The notes under the pieces were generated by a model. It was given only the letters and a program-made list of their open reading frames with translations. It did not search any database and had not been told where the DNA came from. 64,000 bases of DNA from NCBI GenBank assembly GCA_032718565.1, contig JAVGVS010000041.1:298501-362500 (forward strand). The letters run 5' to 3'. The stretch's first letter is position 1. Each line of letters starts with the position of its first letter. A program made the translations under genes and the position numbers. This DNA comes from Distichodus sexfasciatus. Lineage: Eukaryota; Chordata; Actinopteri; Characiformes; Distichodontidae. Shown here piece after piece: positions 38,516 through 42,829 of this stretch.

Positions 38516-38965
38516 CCCTCCGAGTCTTTCAATTATAAAACTTTCTAAAACTTCAGATTACTTTATAGTGTAGATTAGTGTGTAGGCTTATTATTTTTAC
38601 TTTTATATTAAACTTTTTAAATGTCTTCATATTATTCATACTATTTGTACTATAGTTTGATCATAGTGTTTGTTCAGCATTAACACTGCTGAATCATGCT
38701 CCCTTTCTTCCTCTTATGCCTGCCTCTGCAGATTGGTTGGTAATAAAAACTTTTGTCATTTTGTCACAATTTTTCTCTTTTGTCAGAAGAATTCTTTCGT
38801 CAAATCTGGTTGATCCGATTTCTTCCTCAGATTTTGCCAGTGGAAAACGGGACAAAGAGCTCCCTCTCTGACTCGCTGAACATCTTCAACGCTATCAGTG
38901 CCACATCCGCCTGCTCCGCCCTGCACAGCCTTCCTACCGCCGCCGCCACCGCCGCTTCCATATGA
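1237..38965 (+). CDS. dock9: dock9, dedicator of cytokinesis 9 (Zizimin1), 5'-partial, about 53 exons in window
   Basis: Guanine-nucleotide exchange factor of the DOCK-D (Zizimin) group. In known family members DHR-2 loads Cdc42 with GTP, DHR-1 is a C2-like lipid-binding domain and the PH domain binds phosphoinositides at membranes. The spliced exons read collinearly as DOCK9: a PH domain (5220-8067, HGWLYKANMNSAISVTMR), DHR-1 (about 9722-15166, NNRKISADFHVDLNH, LEVEEFVPCIAK), a long helical middle, and DHR-2 (about 29757-38483, FGQ, EDEDGKEYIYKEP, VNAGPLAYARAFLDD). The last exon encodes the SLNIFNAIS tail. The wording fits DOCK9 better than DOCK10 or DOCK11. Exons coding about the first 100 residues lie left of the window. 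All introns used are GT-AG except the one after 28564 (GC). Exons at 7922-12727 carry frame breaks, and the short variable segment between PH and SARDIE was not found. Exons are listed separately. Confidence 0.95.
1900..2100. repeat. pyrimidine-rich (CT/TTTC) tract
   Basis: Long CT- and TTCTTT-rich low-complexity stretch in a dock9 intron. Confidence 0.8.
2120..2360. other. GC-rich unique island in dock9 intron
   Basis: CpG-rich sequence (cgcgtgtcgctgaagcgcagcg, gcctccgcggccc) unlike the AT-rich intron around it, without an exon-like frame. Candidate regulatory element. Confidence 0.4.
2457..2539 (+). CDS. dock9: dock9 exon (CIKTYNSDWHVINYKYEDYSG)
   Basis: Acceptor ctttag, donor gtgaga, 83 bases ending in phase 2 (the split Ser is completed at 3454). 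It matches the DOCK9-specific segment before the PH domain. Confidence 0.93.
2929..3135 (-). repeat. tRNA-derived SINE copy
   Basis: Inverted copy that starts with the tail gagtgattatttgtcattgtgaacacag. The core gtacctcactggtacctttactggtcc follows, then the degraded tRNA head. Confidence 0.85.
3454..3523 (+). CDS. dock9: dock9 exon (KVARPEKLPAHVFEVDEDADKDE)
   Basis: Acceptor ttgcag, donor gtgtgt, 70 bases. It is an acidic linker just before the PH domain. Confidence 0.92.
4001..4635. repeat. 635-bp inverted-repeat DNA element, full copy
   Basis: Ends gtgaccctccacggcaaaac and its inverse, with long TIRs (cagtcgcttgtcg). No transposase frame. Related copies: 7213-7494, 50129-50760, 58297-58568. 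Confidence 0.85.
4735..4840. repeat. hAT-like fragment (tagggatgcacgataat)
   Basis: Begins with the fish hAT end motif tagggatgcacgata; no second end was found nearby. Confidence 0.5.
5220..5315 (+). CDS. dock9: dock9 exon, start of PH domain
   Basis: Acceptor ctttag, donor gtgagt, 32 codons. It reads GSQRGGVSKHGWLYK then ANMNSAISVTMR; HGWLYK is the first strand of the PH fold. Confidence 0.95.
5687..5821 (+). CDS. dock9: dock9 exon, PH domain core
   Basis: Acceptor ttctag, donor gtaacg, 45 codons. It reads SFKRRYFQLAQLGDGSYNL then FYKDEKFSKEPKGTIFLDS, with the basic FKRR loop expected for phosphoinositide contact. Confidence 0.95.
5898..6113 (-). repeat. tRNA-derived SINE copy
   Basis: Tail-first copy with core gtacctcagtggtacctttacc and a head remnant near ggtattcgaagc. 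Confidence 0.85.
6190..6475. repeat. (TG)n / (GAGTG)n microsatellites
   Basis: Two TG tracts (6190-6212 and 6354-6475), with GAGTG variants. Confidence 0.9.
6641..6800 (-). repeat. degenerate SINE copy
   Basis: Same tail (gtgagtgattatttgtcattgtg) and core (gtactagtggtatttttatcggtc), shortened and diverged. Confidence 0.7.
7213..7494. repeat. internally deleted copy of the 635-bp element
   Basis: Both ends are present (gtgaccctccacggc; gccgtggaggtcac), but most of the interior is lost and many small indels are seen. Confidence 0.8.
7640..7735. repeat. LINE-like 3' tail fragment
   Basis: aggataggctccggtccctgcaaccctgatagggattaagtggttcag is the common fish non-LTR 3' end. A relative lies at 24715-24805. 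Confidence 0.6.
7922..8067 (+). CDS. dock9: dock9 exon, end of PH domain, frame disrupted
   Basis: The first 23 codons are clean (NSKVRRFAFELKMQDKSTYL, then LAA). The frame then meets TGA at 7994-7996. The second half still matches the family in another frame (EW-VNTLNKILHSSF, then LAM before donor gtgagc at 8068), with one base lacking in the VNTLNK stretch and TAG where Glu is expected. Length is 146 against the 144 expected. A cryptic donor at 7993 would drop the C-terminal PH helix. See findings. Confidence 0.72.
8563..8872. repeat. (CA)n microsatellite with ACGC variants
   Basis: About 300 bases of acacacacaac and cgcacaca units ending in cgcgcgcgcg. It opens artificial frames on both strands. 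Confidence 0.95.
8875..9130. repeat. teleost repeat flanking CA tract
   Basis: Contains gtgaggtcccataatgac, taaacctaaccttaccctc and ggggacctctcaaatgtcc, with the inverse ggtccccacaa, a block often found beside fish CA repeats. Confidence 0.6.
9558..9635 (+). CDS. dock9: dock9 exon (SARDIETK...GPDTQ), degraded
   Basis: Acceptor ttgccag, donor gtgaga, 78 bases, open. The start (SAR-IE-K) and end (PDTQ) match DOCK9. The middle matches (RRKLFYLDPD) only after allowing small indels. Confidence 0.65.
9722..9861 (+). CDS. dock9: dock9 exon, entry to DHR-1, frame disrupted
   Basis: Acceptor ctacag, donor gtacac. Family residues (EPDVK, FEEKFGK, AENEEG) appear in two different frames, so at least two compensating indels are present. 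Confidence 0.62.
10092..10285 (+). CDS. dock9: dock9 exon, DHR-1 core (NNRKISADFHVDLNHPLVRS)
   Basis: Acceptor ttgcag, donor gtccgc. NNRKISADFHVDLNH and the variable Pro/Ala-rich loop up to LQYPTQ are clean. The first 50 bases (VEPFFVTLSLFD in the family) carry indels. Confidence 0.75.
10384..10509 (+). CDS. dock9: dock9 exon, DHR-1 (GVFSVTCPHPDIF...), internal stop
   Basis: Acceptor tatcag, donor gtatta, 126 bases. Both ends read in the same frame (GVFSVTCPHPDIF; MKSPDSST), but an extra C after ATCTTC shifts the middle and gives TAG at 10438-10440. Confidence 0.7.
10752..10834 (+). CDS. dock9: dock9 exon (VAQKVLKNAKLSCSRLGQYK...)
   Basis: Acceptor ctacag, donor gtgtgt, 83 bases ending in phase 2, intact. 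It ends MPFAWAA(R), as in DOCK9. Confidence 0.92.
11287..11407 (+). CDS. dock9: dock9 exon (SLFKDA...KLSDEDLFKLLADFRK), frame disrupted
   Basis: Acceptor tctaag, donor gtcagt, 121 bases against 120 expected. SLFKDA and KLSDEDLFKLLADFR lie in different frames. Confidence 0.65.
11711..11790 (+). CDS. dock9: dock9 exon (PEKMAKLPVILGN...), indel pair
   Basis: Acceptor ttgcag, donor gtaagc, 80 bases. PEKMAKLPVILGN is clean. The following DVTIDNV-type stretch is shifted by extra G bases, then restored before the donor. Confidence 0.75.
11869..12069 (+). CDS. dock9: dock9 exon, DHR-1 (EVEEFVPCIAK), premature TAA
   Basis: Acceptor ggtcag, donor gtacca. It is clean through LEVEEFVPCIAKCSQPFTTY. After NNHL the expected YxYPKxLKYDSQKSFAK is shifted and ends in TAA at 12066-12068, just before the donor. 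Confidence 0.75.
12242..12302 (+). CDS. dock9: dock9 exon (ARNLAVCVEFRDSDEDA), one extra base
   Basis: Acceptor ctcag, donor gtgtgt. The end should read PLK before CIYG. An extra G in gcggcct puts CCT-TTG-AAG out of frame. Confidence 0.75.
12634..12727 (+). CDS. dock9: dock9 exon (CIYG...FYDE), one extra base
   Basis: Acceptor tgtgtag, donor gtggga, 94 bases against 93 expected. An extra G in acggggcg shifts GRAGGPLFSRHVYSAVLHHH, then QNPEFYDE, out of frame. Confidence 0.75.
13129..14308. mobile_element. hAT-type non-autonomous element, 1180 bp
   Basis: Ends tagggttgcaccgatacc and ggtatcggtgcatcccta. Flanked by 8-bp duplications gttgggtg (13121-13128) and gttgcgtg (14309-14316), 7/8 matching. 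No transposase was recognised. Confidence 0.85.
14644..14749 (+). CDS. dock9: dock9 exon (IKIELPTQLHEKHHLLFTF)
   Basis: Acceptor gtcag. It is clean through HHISYDSSTKK, the end of DHR-1. Donor gtagga at 14750 keeps phase with the next exon; the exact 3' end is less certain. Confidence 0.82.
15048..15166 (+). CDS. dock9: dock9 exon (AWLPLLKDGRVVTSVQHVSV)
   Basis: Acceptor tctcag, donor gtactg, 119 bases. LPLLKDGRVVTS and SLPAGYLSCQDGLNK match DOCK9. Confidence 0.9.
15605..15691 (+). CDS. dock9: dock9 exon (HSGPEVKWVDGGRPLFRVST)
   Basis: Acceptor cacag, donor gtattc, 29 codons ending HLVSTVYTQ. Confidence 0.95.
15875..15967 (+). CDS. dock9: dock9 exon (DQHLHNFFHHCQKMESSSAQ)
   Basis: Acceptor tgcag, donor gtgagt, 31 codons ending DLVKYLK. 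Confidence 0.95.
16447..16562 (+). CDS. dock9: dock9 exon (SLHAMESHVMINFLPTILNQ)
   Basis: Acceptor ccccag, donor gtagga, 116 bases ending in phase 2. Confidence 0.95.
16910..16979 (+). CDS. dock9: dock9 exon (VMVHIVAQCHEEGLEHYLRS)
   Basis: Acceptor ctgcag, donor gtgaaa, ending YVK. Confidence 0.94.
17219..17344 (+). CDS. dock9: dock9 exon (YVFKTEPYTPTNGKTVHEEL)
   Basis: Acceptor gacag, donor gtaagt, 42 codons ending DFLTSNKLLK. Confidence 0.94.
17389..17745. repeat. dispersed repeat (gccactagtgac family), uninterrupted
   Basis: Same sequence as 49955-50128 plus 50761-50910, where the 635-bp element interrupts it. Inner motifs: caatgacaaattgccactagtgac and aacctaatttgcatgtgaaaatatga. Confidence 0.75.
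17912..17983 (+). CDS. dock9: dock9 exon (YSWYFFEALVKSMAQHLIES)
   Basis: Acceptor ttgcag, donor gtgagt, 24 codons. Confidence 0.95.
18130..18276 (+). CDS. dock9: dock9 exon (LSRNQRFTASFHHAVETLVS)
   Basis: Acceptor cacag, donor gtgaga, 49 codons with MLMPHITQKYKDN and NHSLAVFIK. Confidence 0.95.
18588..18671 (+). CDS. dock9: dock9 exon (RCFTLMDRGFVFKQINNYIN)
   Basis: Acceptor aacag, donor gtactg, 28 codons ending CFVPGDAR. Confidence 0.95.
19595..19706 (+). CDS. dock9: dock9 exon (TLYEFKFAFLRVVCNHEHYV)
   Basis: Acceptor ccag, donor gtgggc, 112 bases ending in phase 1, with PLNLPMPFGKGRI. Confidence 0.95.
19865..20068. repeat. small inverted-repeat element
   Basis: cactttggagggtgtttaaa (from 19890) is inverted at tttaaacaccctccaaagtg (to 20021). 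Outer parts (aacaaggatcc; ggatctgtgtaaac) are also loosely inverted. Confidence 0.7.
20636..20677 (+). CDS. dock9: candidate dock9 cassette exon (AFLSRSKEAHAKSV)
   Basis: Exactly 42 bases between acceptor catag and donor gtgagc. The phase is 1 in and 1 out, so it fits between the exon ending 19706 and the one starting 21019 with or without inclusion. It would add 14 residues before LQLDYSLTDDF. I do not know this segment in the canonical human protein. Confidence 0.55.
   Translation, partial: LFCHAVRRLMPKV
21019..21197 (+). CDS. dock9: dock9 exon (DLQLDYSLTDDFCRNHFLVG)
   Basis: Acceptor cgcag, donor gtaagt, 179 bases ending KHAFDDRYASK. Confidence 0.95.
21292..21390 (+). CDS. dock9: dock9 exon (SQQARLATLYLPLFGLLQEN)
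   Basis: Acceptor ttcag, donor gtgagc, 33 codons ending RESSTNQ. Confidence 0.94.
21547..21658 (+). CDS. dock9: dock9 exon (NGKNEPLTSIFTTTPNRPGG)
   Basis: Acceptor cacag, donor gtgagc, 112 bases with NPDSSLHKDVFGVISG. It is a variable Ser/Thr-rich linker. Confidence 0.88.
21747..22328 (-). mobile_element. hAT-type non-autonomous element, family B
   Basis: Flanked by perfect 8-bp duplications agacttac (21739-21746 and 22329-22336). It carries tagaggtgtgaaccttcactg at the left and tcgatgca-type ends at the right. Same family as 49092-49584 and 54365-54884. Confidence 0.88.
22337..22515. repeat. second SINE-like family fragment
   Basis: Contains cagtgaccgtctccctgtagcag and aagggtcttgctcagggtggcag. 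Related to 26853-27035 and 39916-40060. Confidence 0.6.
22608..22738 (+). CDS. dock9: dock9 exon (STPNIGAVRHADSRGSLIST)
   Basis: Acceptor tctag, donor gtgtga, 131 bases ending SSEKGSSLDK. It matches the DOCK9 Ser-rich segment ADSRGSLISTDSGNSL. Confidence 0.93.
23341..23514 (+). CDS. dock9: candidate dock9 cassette exon (REKFTRRHTLSVLPLLSEPD)
   Basis: 174 bases, phase 0 to 0, fully open, acceptor atcag and donor gtagat. It reads EKFTRRHTLSVLPLLSEP then KRLTVDFSILSSSGRSE. It lies between the SLDK and TQSASALGSS exons, where the human canonical form has none that I recall. The codon-like composition supports a real, probably alternative, Arg/Ser-rich exon. Confidence 0.7.
24366..24398. repeat. 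(GT)n microsatellite
   Basis: Pure GT run just upstream of the acceptor at 24402. Confidence 0.9.
24404..24518 (+). CDS. dock9: dock9 exon (LGSSILRCDKLDREEIKNLL)
   Basis: Acceptor aacag, donor gtaaga, 115 bases ending FLHVLKSMSE. Confidence 0.95.
24715..24805. repeat. LINE-like 3' tail fragment
   Basis: gtaggctccggtctccgcgacctcgatatggatgaagtggttcag followed by an aatgaatgaa tail. Similar to 7640-7735. Confidence 0.6.
25709..25775 (+). CDS. dock9: dock9 exon (ALFTYWNKASPSELMDFFTL)
   Basis: Acceptor cccag, donor gtaaat, 67 bases ending in phase 2. Confidence 0.95.
25866..25913 (+). CDS. dock9: dock9 exon (VCLNQFRYMGKRFIA)
   Basis: Acceptor ttcag, donor gtgaga, 48 bases, split codons at both ends. 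Confidence 0.93.
25981..26095. repeat. paired (CA)n and (GT)n tracts
   Basis: A CA run at 25981-26007 and a GT run at 26065-26091, complementary to each other about 60 bases apart. Confidence 0.85.
26853..27035. repeat. second SINE-like family copy
   Basis: catttatccagagcgac, ggggttaagggtcttgctcaggg and attcgaaccc are typical of a widespread fish SINE tail/head. Confidence 0.7.
27348..27484 (+). CDS. dock9: dock9 exon, long form (SQEGLGFTLPDRKSLTLPVS)
   Basis: Acceptor ctcag, donor gtaagg, 137 bases. It carries the longer DOCK9 variant segment (EGLG..DRKS.TLPVSRNRT) and ends RLQQLGSMENTHTFNH. Confidence 0.93.
27580..27686 (+). CDS. dock9: dock9 exon (CHSDADACLLEANISTEVCL)
   Basis: Acceptor accag, donor gtatgc, 107 bases. 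The VLHQS stretch of human DOCK9 is absent here. Confidence 0.93.
27830..27967 (+). CDS. dock9: dock9 exon (TQLCADLGHNPLMKKVFQVH)
   Basis: Acceptor tgcag, donor gtactg, 46 codons ending IRTFIYK. Confidence 0.95.
28382..28564 (+). CDS. dock9: dock9 exon with GC donor (CSWLCYEILKCCNSKLSSIR)
   Basis: Acceptor ctcag, 61 codons ending SFVRTHLQ. The donor is CAG|gcaagg, so this is a GC-AG intron; the reading continues in frame into VVIAVSQL. Confidence 0.95.
28942..29055 (+). CDS. dock9: dock9 exon (VVIAVSQLIADVIGIGGTRF)
   Basis: Acceptor ctcag, donor gtgaag, 38 codons ending CANSDKTVK. Confidence 0.95.
29478..29556 (-). repeat. SINE head fragment
   Basis: Only the tRNA-like head, inverted: cactggtccaggattcgaactggc to tacaccaccgactg. 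Confidence 0.7.
29757..29972 (+). CDS. dock9: dock9 exon, DHR-2 lobe A start
   Basis: Acceptor ctcag, donor gtcagc, 72 codons: HTAFPSDVKDLTKRIRTVLM, PEMLVDLQYSLAKSY, TPELRKTWLDSMAKIHVK. Confidence 0.96.
30096..30153 (+). CDS. dock9: dock9 exon (AAMCYVHVAALVAEYLMRK)
   Basis: Acceptor tgcag, donor gtgagt, 58 bases ending in phase 1. DHR-2 lobe A helix. Confidence 0.95.
30239..30450 (-). repeat. tRNA-derived SINE copy
   Basis: Tail agtgagtgcttatttgtcattgtg, core ccttgctaatgagtaccttagtggtacc, degraded head. Confidence 0.85.
31087..31193 (+). CDS. dock9: dock9 exon (MFRQGCSAFRVITPNIDEEA)
   Basis: Acceptor gtcag, donor gtcagc, 107 bases ending GMQDVHFNE. Confidence 0.96.
31540..31960. other. unique intronic block
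   Basis: Not recognised as a repeat, moderate GC, with short palindrome-like pieces (gggaggagtcctcc). No exon was seen; possible regulatory sequence. Confidence 0.3.
32039..32161 (+). CDS. dock9: dock9 exon (EVLMELLEECADGLWKAERY)
   Basis: Acceptor tctag, donor gtttac, 41 codons ending IPIYEQRRDFE. Confidence 0.96.
32443..32672 (-). repeat. tRNA-derived SINE copy
   Basis: Tail-first copy with core tactcatgagtaccccagtggtacc-like bases and head ending tacactacctactgcccc. Confidence 0.8.
32798..32911 (+). CDS. dock9: dock9 exon (KLAHLYDTLHRAYTKVLEVM)
   Basis: Acceptor tgtag, donor gtaggt, 38 codons ending TFFRVAFFGQ, the start of DHR-2 lobe B. Confidence 0.96.
33392..33610 (-). repeat. tRNA-derived SINE copy
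   Basis: Near-complete inverted copy from gagtgattatttgtcattgtg to the head at gaacttgaactggtgaccctcc. Confidence 0.88.
33770..34299. mobile_element. Tc1/mariner-like non-autonomous element
   Basis: Long TIRs: ctgccctacaaaagtttgg..cccctggcaaagtggggttttgga and the inverse, TA on both sides. No intact transposase. Confidence 0.82.
34514..34519 (+). CDS. dock9: candidate 6-base dock9 microexon (Ala-Ala)
   Basis: GCTGCG is framed by the tract cttttccctctctgtttccttaag and a perfect gtaagt donor. It is phase 0, between FGQ and GFFEDEDG. One human DOCK9 form reads FGQ-AA-QYQ.. at this point, so the two alanines are expected here. The remaining 12 residues of that human segment were not found. Confidence 0.5.
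34740..35010. other. GC-rich unique island in dock9 intron
   Basis: CpG-rich stretch (cccgccgccccgccgttgtctgctcgcgc; gcgggctctttgcgttag) after the candidate microexon, without a recognisable exon. It resembles 2120-2360 in character. Confidence 0.35.
35313..35459 (+). CDS. dock9: dock9 exon (GFFEDEDGKEYIYKEPKFTP)
   Basis: Acceptor ttcag, donor gtgagg, 49 codons of DHR-2 lobe B ending KMIQDSGR. Confidence 0.96.
35620..35830 (+). CDS. dock9: dock9 exon (VNPKDLEAKFAYIQVTHVTP)
   Basis: Acceptor tccag, donor gtgcgt, 211 bases with FERSHNVRRFVFETPFT and DEQCKRRTVLT. DHR-2. Confidence 0.96.
35921..35953 (-). repeat. SINE tail fragment
   Basis: gtgagtgattgtcagtgtgaacacagcac, cut off where the next SINE begins. 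Confidence 0.6.
35955..36198 (+). repeat. tRNA-derived SINE copy
   Basis: Forward copy with head gtgtagtggttacggagttcaccc, core aggtaccactaaggtactcataagc, and tail gtgttcacaatgacaaataatcactc. Confidence 0.88.
36199..36350 (-). repeat. tRNA-derived SINE copy, inverted neighbour
   Basis: Starts gaccgtacagcacagcac and continues through cggtaccttgctcatgagtccctcag. It forms an inverted pair with the preceding copy. Confidence 0.8.
37630..37820 (+). CDS. dock9: dock9 exon (THCFPYVKKRIPVMYQHHTD)
   Basis: Acceptor ggcag, donor gtgagc, 191 bases with PIEVAIDEMSGKVAEL and ending LQGSISVQ. DHR-2 lobe C. Confidence 0.96.
37907..38007 (+). CDS. dock9: dock9 exon, nucleotide-sensor loop (VNAGPLAYARAFLDD)
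   Basis: Acceptor accag, donor gtacca, 101 bases. QVNAGPLAYARAF is the DHR-2 loop that carries the valine sensor against Mg2+/GDP in studied DOCK9; the valine is present. Confidence 0.95.
38091..38312 (-). repeat. tRNA-derived SINE copy
   Basis: Inverted copy in the intron before the last shared dock9 exon, with the core partly lost (catcagtacctcaatggtttggg). Confidence 0.82.
38345..38483 (+). CDS. dock9: dock9 exon (LFVEACGQALGVNERLIKED)
   Basis: Acceptor tgcag, donor gtacac, 139 bases ending RELSLIMHEQ, the last shared DHR-2 residues. Confidence 0.95.
38732..38743 (+). CDS. dock9: candidate short last exon of dock9 (IGW stop)
   Basis: Acceptor ctctgcag, then ATT GGT TGG TAA. It parallels the short mammalian end HEQ-LG-stop. 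The stop overlaps an AATAAA hexamer at 38742-38747. Confidence 0.5.
   Translation: MGW
38831..38965 (+). CDS. dock9: long last exon of dock9 (SLNIFNAIS tail)
   Basis: Acceptor cctcag. It reads ILPVENGTKSSLSDSLNIFN then an Ala/Thr/Ser-rich end AATAASI and TGA. It matches the longer human end (LPNSLHIFNAISG). The human tail ends SVV; here it ends ASI, so the -2 position is Ala and a class I PDZ ligand is not kept. Confidence 0.9.
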   Translation: MLPVENGTKSSLSDSLNIFNAISATSACSALHSLPTAAATAASI

Positions 38966-39616
38966 CCTTCTGACTAAAGCCTTAAAATGACCTTTCGGAC
39001 AGAGAGAAAGAGAGACAGATGGAATGTGACCCTAACAAAGCACCTTGCTTATCAGGTATTCAGAGAAGAGGTCAGTTCCACACACAAAAGATGAAGTTAG
39101 AGCTGCTTACGTGTGTTCAGTGTCACGTGACCTCTAAAAGAGGGTTGGATATTTATACAGTATTACCTGAGGCTTGCGCAAAAGTAGCACCATCTTCAGT
39201 TGCTCCACGCTTATTATTAGAGATTTATTACTGGACACACTGGAGATAATTAAGCTCCAGAATCGGAACTTTTTAATCTCACACTTTGTGGGTTGATTCG
39301 GTTTTGGACTTCAAGCAATAACATCCACTTCATTTCCTCGGTTCTGTTCATCGTTTACCATGTCCAGGGCAGTTTAGAATGGATAAATGAACCCTCACAA
39401 GGTCAGCACAAGTCCAGCAGGACGATGTAGCAGTGAATCTGAGTAGAATCTGGTGGGTCAGAGTTTAGGTCAGCTGTGAAGGTGGAGAGCTGCCTTCATG
39501 TAGAGTTCATATATTATTATAATGTTAAAATATTATAATAATTAGTTGGATTAATGATCAGATCTAGTTAAAACGTACCCTTTTTGAGCGGTTGTGCACC
39601 TTTTGAACAATAATAT

Positions 39617-39785
39617 GTGACCCGATCTGCCGTAATGAGTTGGAAGTCTGCGTTCTATTTATTTAGATACGGGCCGATTATGTTGACAAACATCAAAAAT
39701 ATTGATTTTTCTTTTTTGGTCTTATATGAAAGAAAAGGTCTTCAAAATTAATCTGGTCTCCAAAAAAGAAAAATCGCTATTTTTT
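39617..39785. repeat. half copy of the 246-bp foldback
   Basis: Matches the left arm and loop of 30-275 almost base for base, then stops without the right arm. Confidence 0.85.
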
Positions 39786-39915
39786 CAGTTTCTTAAGTTT
39801 GGAGTTTTTTACCCTCTTAGCTATGGCAGCAACAAGTGAAATGAAGTTACACTTGAACTCTAATATACTGTAATTTCAAGAACAAAGTTTCTTAAAAGTA
39901 TAAATACTTGCAGGA

Positions 39916-40060
39916 ATATTTACATTGATGCCATTAACCAGACTCTCTTGTCCAGAGTGACTCTCATTTCCAAATTACAGGCAGAGTCTCCGTGCTGCAA
40001 CTCGGGGTTAAGGGTCTTGTTTAGCAGCTCAGTGGTAGATGCAGCTCTCGAACCCATCGA
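39916..40060. repeat. second SINE-like family fragment
   Basis: tgtccagagtgactc, cggggttaagggtcttgtttagcagctcagtggtag and tcgaaccc. Confidence 0.65.
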
Positions 40061-40337
40061 GGACCATCATCACCCCAATACATTCATATCTCAGCAAGAT
40101 ATTGATTTCTGCCATATAGGCGTAAGTTGTTACATATGAATTCATCGAGATACACATTTTCAGCTGGTGGTGTCCAGGTGTTTGACTGGATACTAGTCCT
40201 GACCAGAAATGGAATTCTCCAGAAAGGCTGATGTCCAGAGTCAGCATTGATGAGTGTAGTAATGGGGATTTGTTTCCTAATTAGATCTTGAGTCATTAAG
40301 ATACAATAAACCTTCCTCTCCAGTGGCACCAGCAGCC

Positions 40338-40574
40338 CAGGGGCGTCACCAGCCGGTTTCACTGGGCTTCAGCCGAGGGCATTTTGAATCTAGCCAAAAT
40401 AATTGTACAGTTGTTTAGCTTATTTATTTCATTAACATGCATGCAGTCCACTATAGCACCTTTTATATGCTGTATACAAATTGTACAAATATACAAAAGT
40501 CGTCGCCTCCTCTTTGAATTTACATCCGGTCCGGTCTAAGCCCAGGGTGTGCTTAAAGGCTGGAAACGCCCCTG
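40338..40574. mobile_element. short hAT-like element, 237 bp
   Basis: Ends caggggcgt and acgcccctg. Flanked by cagcagcc (40330-40337) and caggagcc (40575-40582), 7/8 matching. Confidence 0.75.
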
Positions 40575-41898
40575 CAGGAGCCTCTGGAGAAAAGTACCGC
40601 AAGATATATTTGTGTTTAACAATCATCCCAGTGTTAAAAATAAAGAAAACGCTACATCTTTACAACAAACGACTGTAAATGATTTCTAACCAGGTTGTTA
40701 ATGAGGTTTTTATAATAGATCATTAATAATCAGTGATTAACTAGTTATATTAGCTGTAATACATTGATGCAGGATCACTATTTGGCAGGATCTCAGATCT
40801 CACTAGTTGCTCAGCTTATCTTGTCTCCAGCAGAATGTTGACGTTTTCAGCTGTTTATTAGCATGTTATTACCATTAAAACCCCAGTAAAATTCCACTCT
40901 GGTGGCAGGCCTTACCTGACGCAATATGCCACCCAGGTACAGGCCCTGATTATCTCTCACCTCGACTGCTGGACTCGACTACACTCACTGTGTCCAGCGT
41001 CCGCCAAGTGTCATGTGATGAGTTACTGACATTCATATCTGGCAAAAAGGGAGCCTTATTATAAAGTGTAAAACACGCCTCGCCAAATAGTGATCCTGCA
41101 TCAGTGTATTATGACTTATTTATCGCTGCTTATTAATGATATAAACCCTATCTACAACCTCGTTAACAAGCTGATTATAAATCACACACAGCCCTTTATG
41201 AGGGGAGTCTTATTGTCAGGTGGTCCTGAAAAACAAGTAGAACTTCAGACTAAACAGCCTTTTGTCTTCTAGTCTTGCTCTGATGCGAACGTTGCCTGGC
41301 ATCATCGTGAACACCAGTCCCCACCACTGTGTCCACATGCTGATTGGTGCCTAGCTTTTACCCAAAGTGCAGTGTGAATGGTTTGGTCCCAGTGAACGTA
41401 AACTTTTCCTTTGTGATACTAAGTGCTGGCGTTTAGATTAATGTGTGGCATTTTACTGAAAGTTCACACGCGTGCCAAGTCTGGGCCCCTTCTCCCCCGA
41501 GCAGCCGTATCTCTAAAGCCAGCCGTGCCAGCGCAGCAATACACGTCTCAAACATCTCCCGGGCACAGTGGGATCTCCTTCAGGCTCTGTAGCTTTTAGT
41601 GCAAATGAATCAAGTCAACTGAACAAGTGTTCTCCACCGATAAGGAGTGCGATATACACAATATACACCACTTACCTTTTCTTGTTTTTAATGATCTCTT
41701 GCCAAAGAGGGACGTCGGGATGGAAGAATATACACACACAGCCGACGTGTTGGATTTTTATACCCTGATCCTGTTTATTGTTTGTGTAAATTGTTTTGTA
41801 TGAGATCCTACAATGGAGTATTTTTATTTAACAGAATGTCTTATGTCTGATTTTGTGTATGTAATATATTAATGTCTTTAAAGTGATCTTTTTAATTA

Positions 41899-41904
41899 AA
41901 TAAA
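41899..41904 (+). terminator. AATAAA poly(A) signal, candidate distal dock9 end
   Basis: The hexamer sits in taattaaataaatgattgtcc and follows an AT-rich 3'-UTR-like stretch. No nearer gene on + could use it. Confidence 0.45.
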
Positions 41905-42745
41905 TGATTGTCCTACAACACTTATCTCTTCGCTTTTACTGAGTGTTACTGTGTGAAGACACATCCACAGACATGGTTATAGATGAGATGACAGTAGTTT
42001 TAGGAACTTCCCTGCATTTCTAAATAAATGAATAACTTTAACCGTTCAGATGAATAACTATAACAATTGTTAAGCTGTTATTACCTGTTTAAATCCATTC
42101 ATATTTTCCCCACTTAAAACAAATTTGCTGAAATGCTGAATACTTTACTTTTACTGAAATACTTTATACATTTAATGAAATATTTAGTTTCAGTTGAAAA
42201 ACATTTGGTTCTCAAACATCTGTTAAATTATGAGCATGAGTATTATTATTTTATACCACAAACCTAAATGAACACTTTCATTATCTACACTAATAAGTTG
42301 TCACTCACTGGCTCAGTTCATTTCTGGATTTGAATAACTTGTAAAACATGGAGAGGAAATATTTGCATTTGAACAATATCAGCTCCTTCGTCTTGCTTCA
42401 CTCTACTCCCGCTGTGGTCAGGTTAACTCCAGCACCGCTCTGCACATGTTTAGAGGTGAGTCTGTAACCTGCTGCATTCTCTCTTAATGTGATATTTATT
42501 TAAAACACCCCTCAAAGATCCATTCATCTACAGAGATTTTGACTAGATGAACTAACCAGCCACCTCTTGTGCTTGAATTGTGACGTCTTCTCCTTTAAAA
42601 TATTTTAACACTGAGCCACACATACGTCTGGTGGAAACTGTGCCATTGAAGGTTAGTTTTAGGGTCGAGTTTTACACTCTGTTTACAGTAAATTGTTCTA
42701 CAGTGCAGTAATTACAGTTTCCCAGCAGTGTGTTTTAAGCCGGTC

Positions 42746-42826
42746 CTGAAAGCTGAGTGGATAAAGCGTTAGACCTGTGATATGGCCTTCCCTACAGGTC
42801 AGGGTTTAAATCCCGTGAGACTTTAG
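42746..42826 (+). repeat. tRNA-like sequence, probably a SINE head
   Basis: gctgagtggataaagcgttagacctgtgat and ggtttaaatcccgtgaga resemble A and B boxes, but the arms do not pair well and no CCA-type end is seen. Not called as a working tRNA. Confidence 0.4.
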
Positions 42827-42829
42827 CAG

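Larger units (their letters stand above)
38966..41920 (+). other. dock9: dock9 3' UTR or downstream region with insertions
   Basis: No coding sequence is seen. It holds a half foldback element (39617-39785), a SINE-like fragment (39916-40060) and a small hAT element (40338-40574). The T-rich stretch at 41760-41920 ends in AATAAA and looks like a mature 3' end, but I cannot tell whether the transcript really runs this far. Confidence 0.5.
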
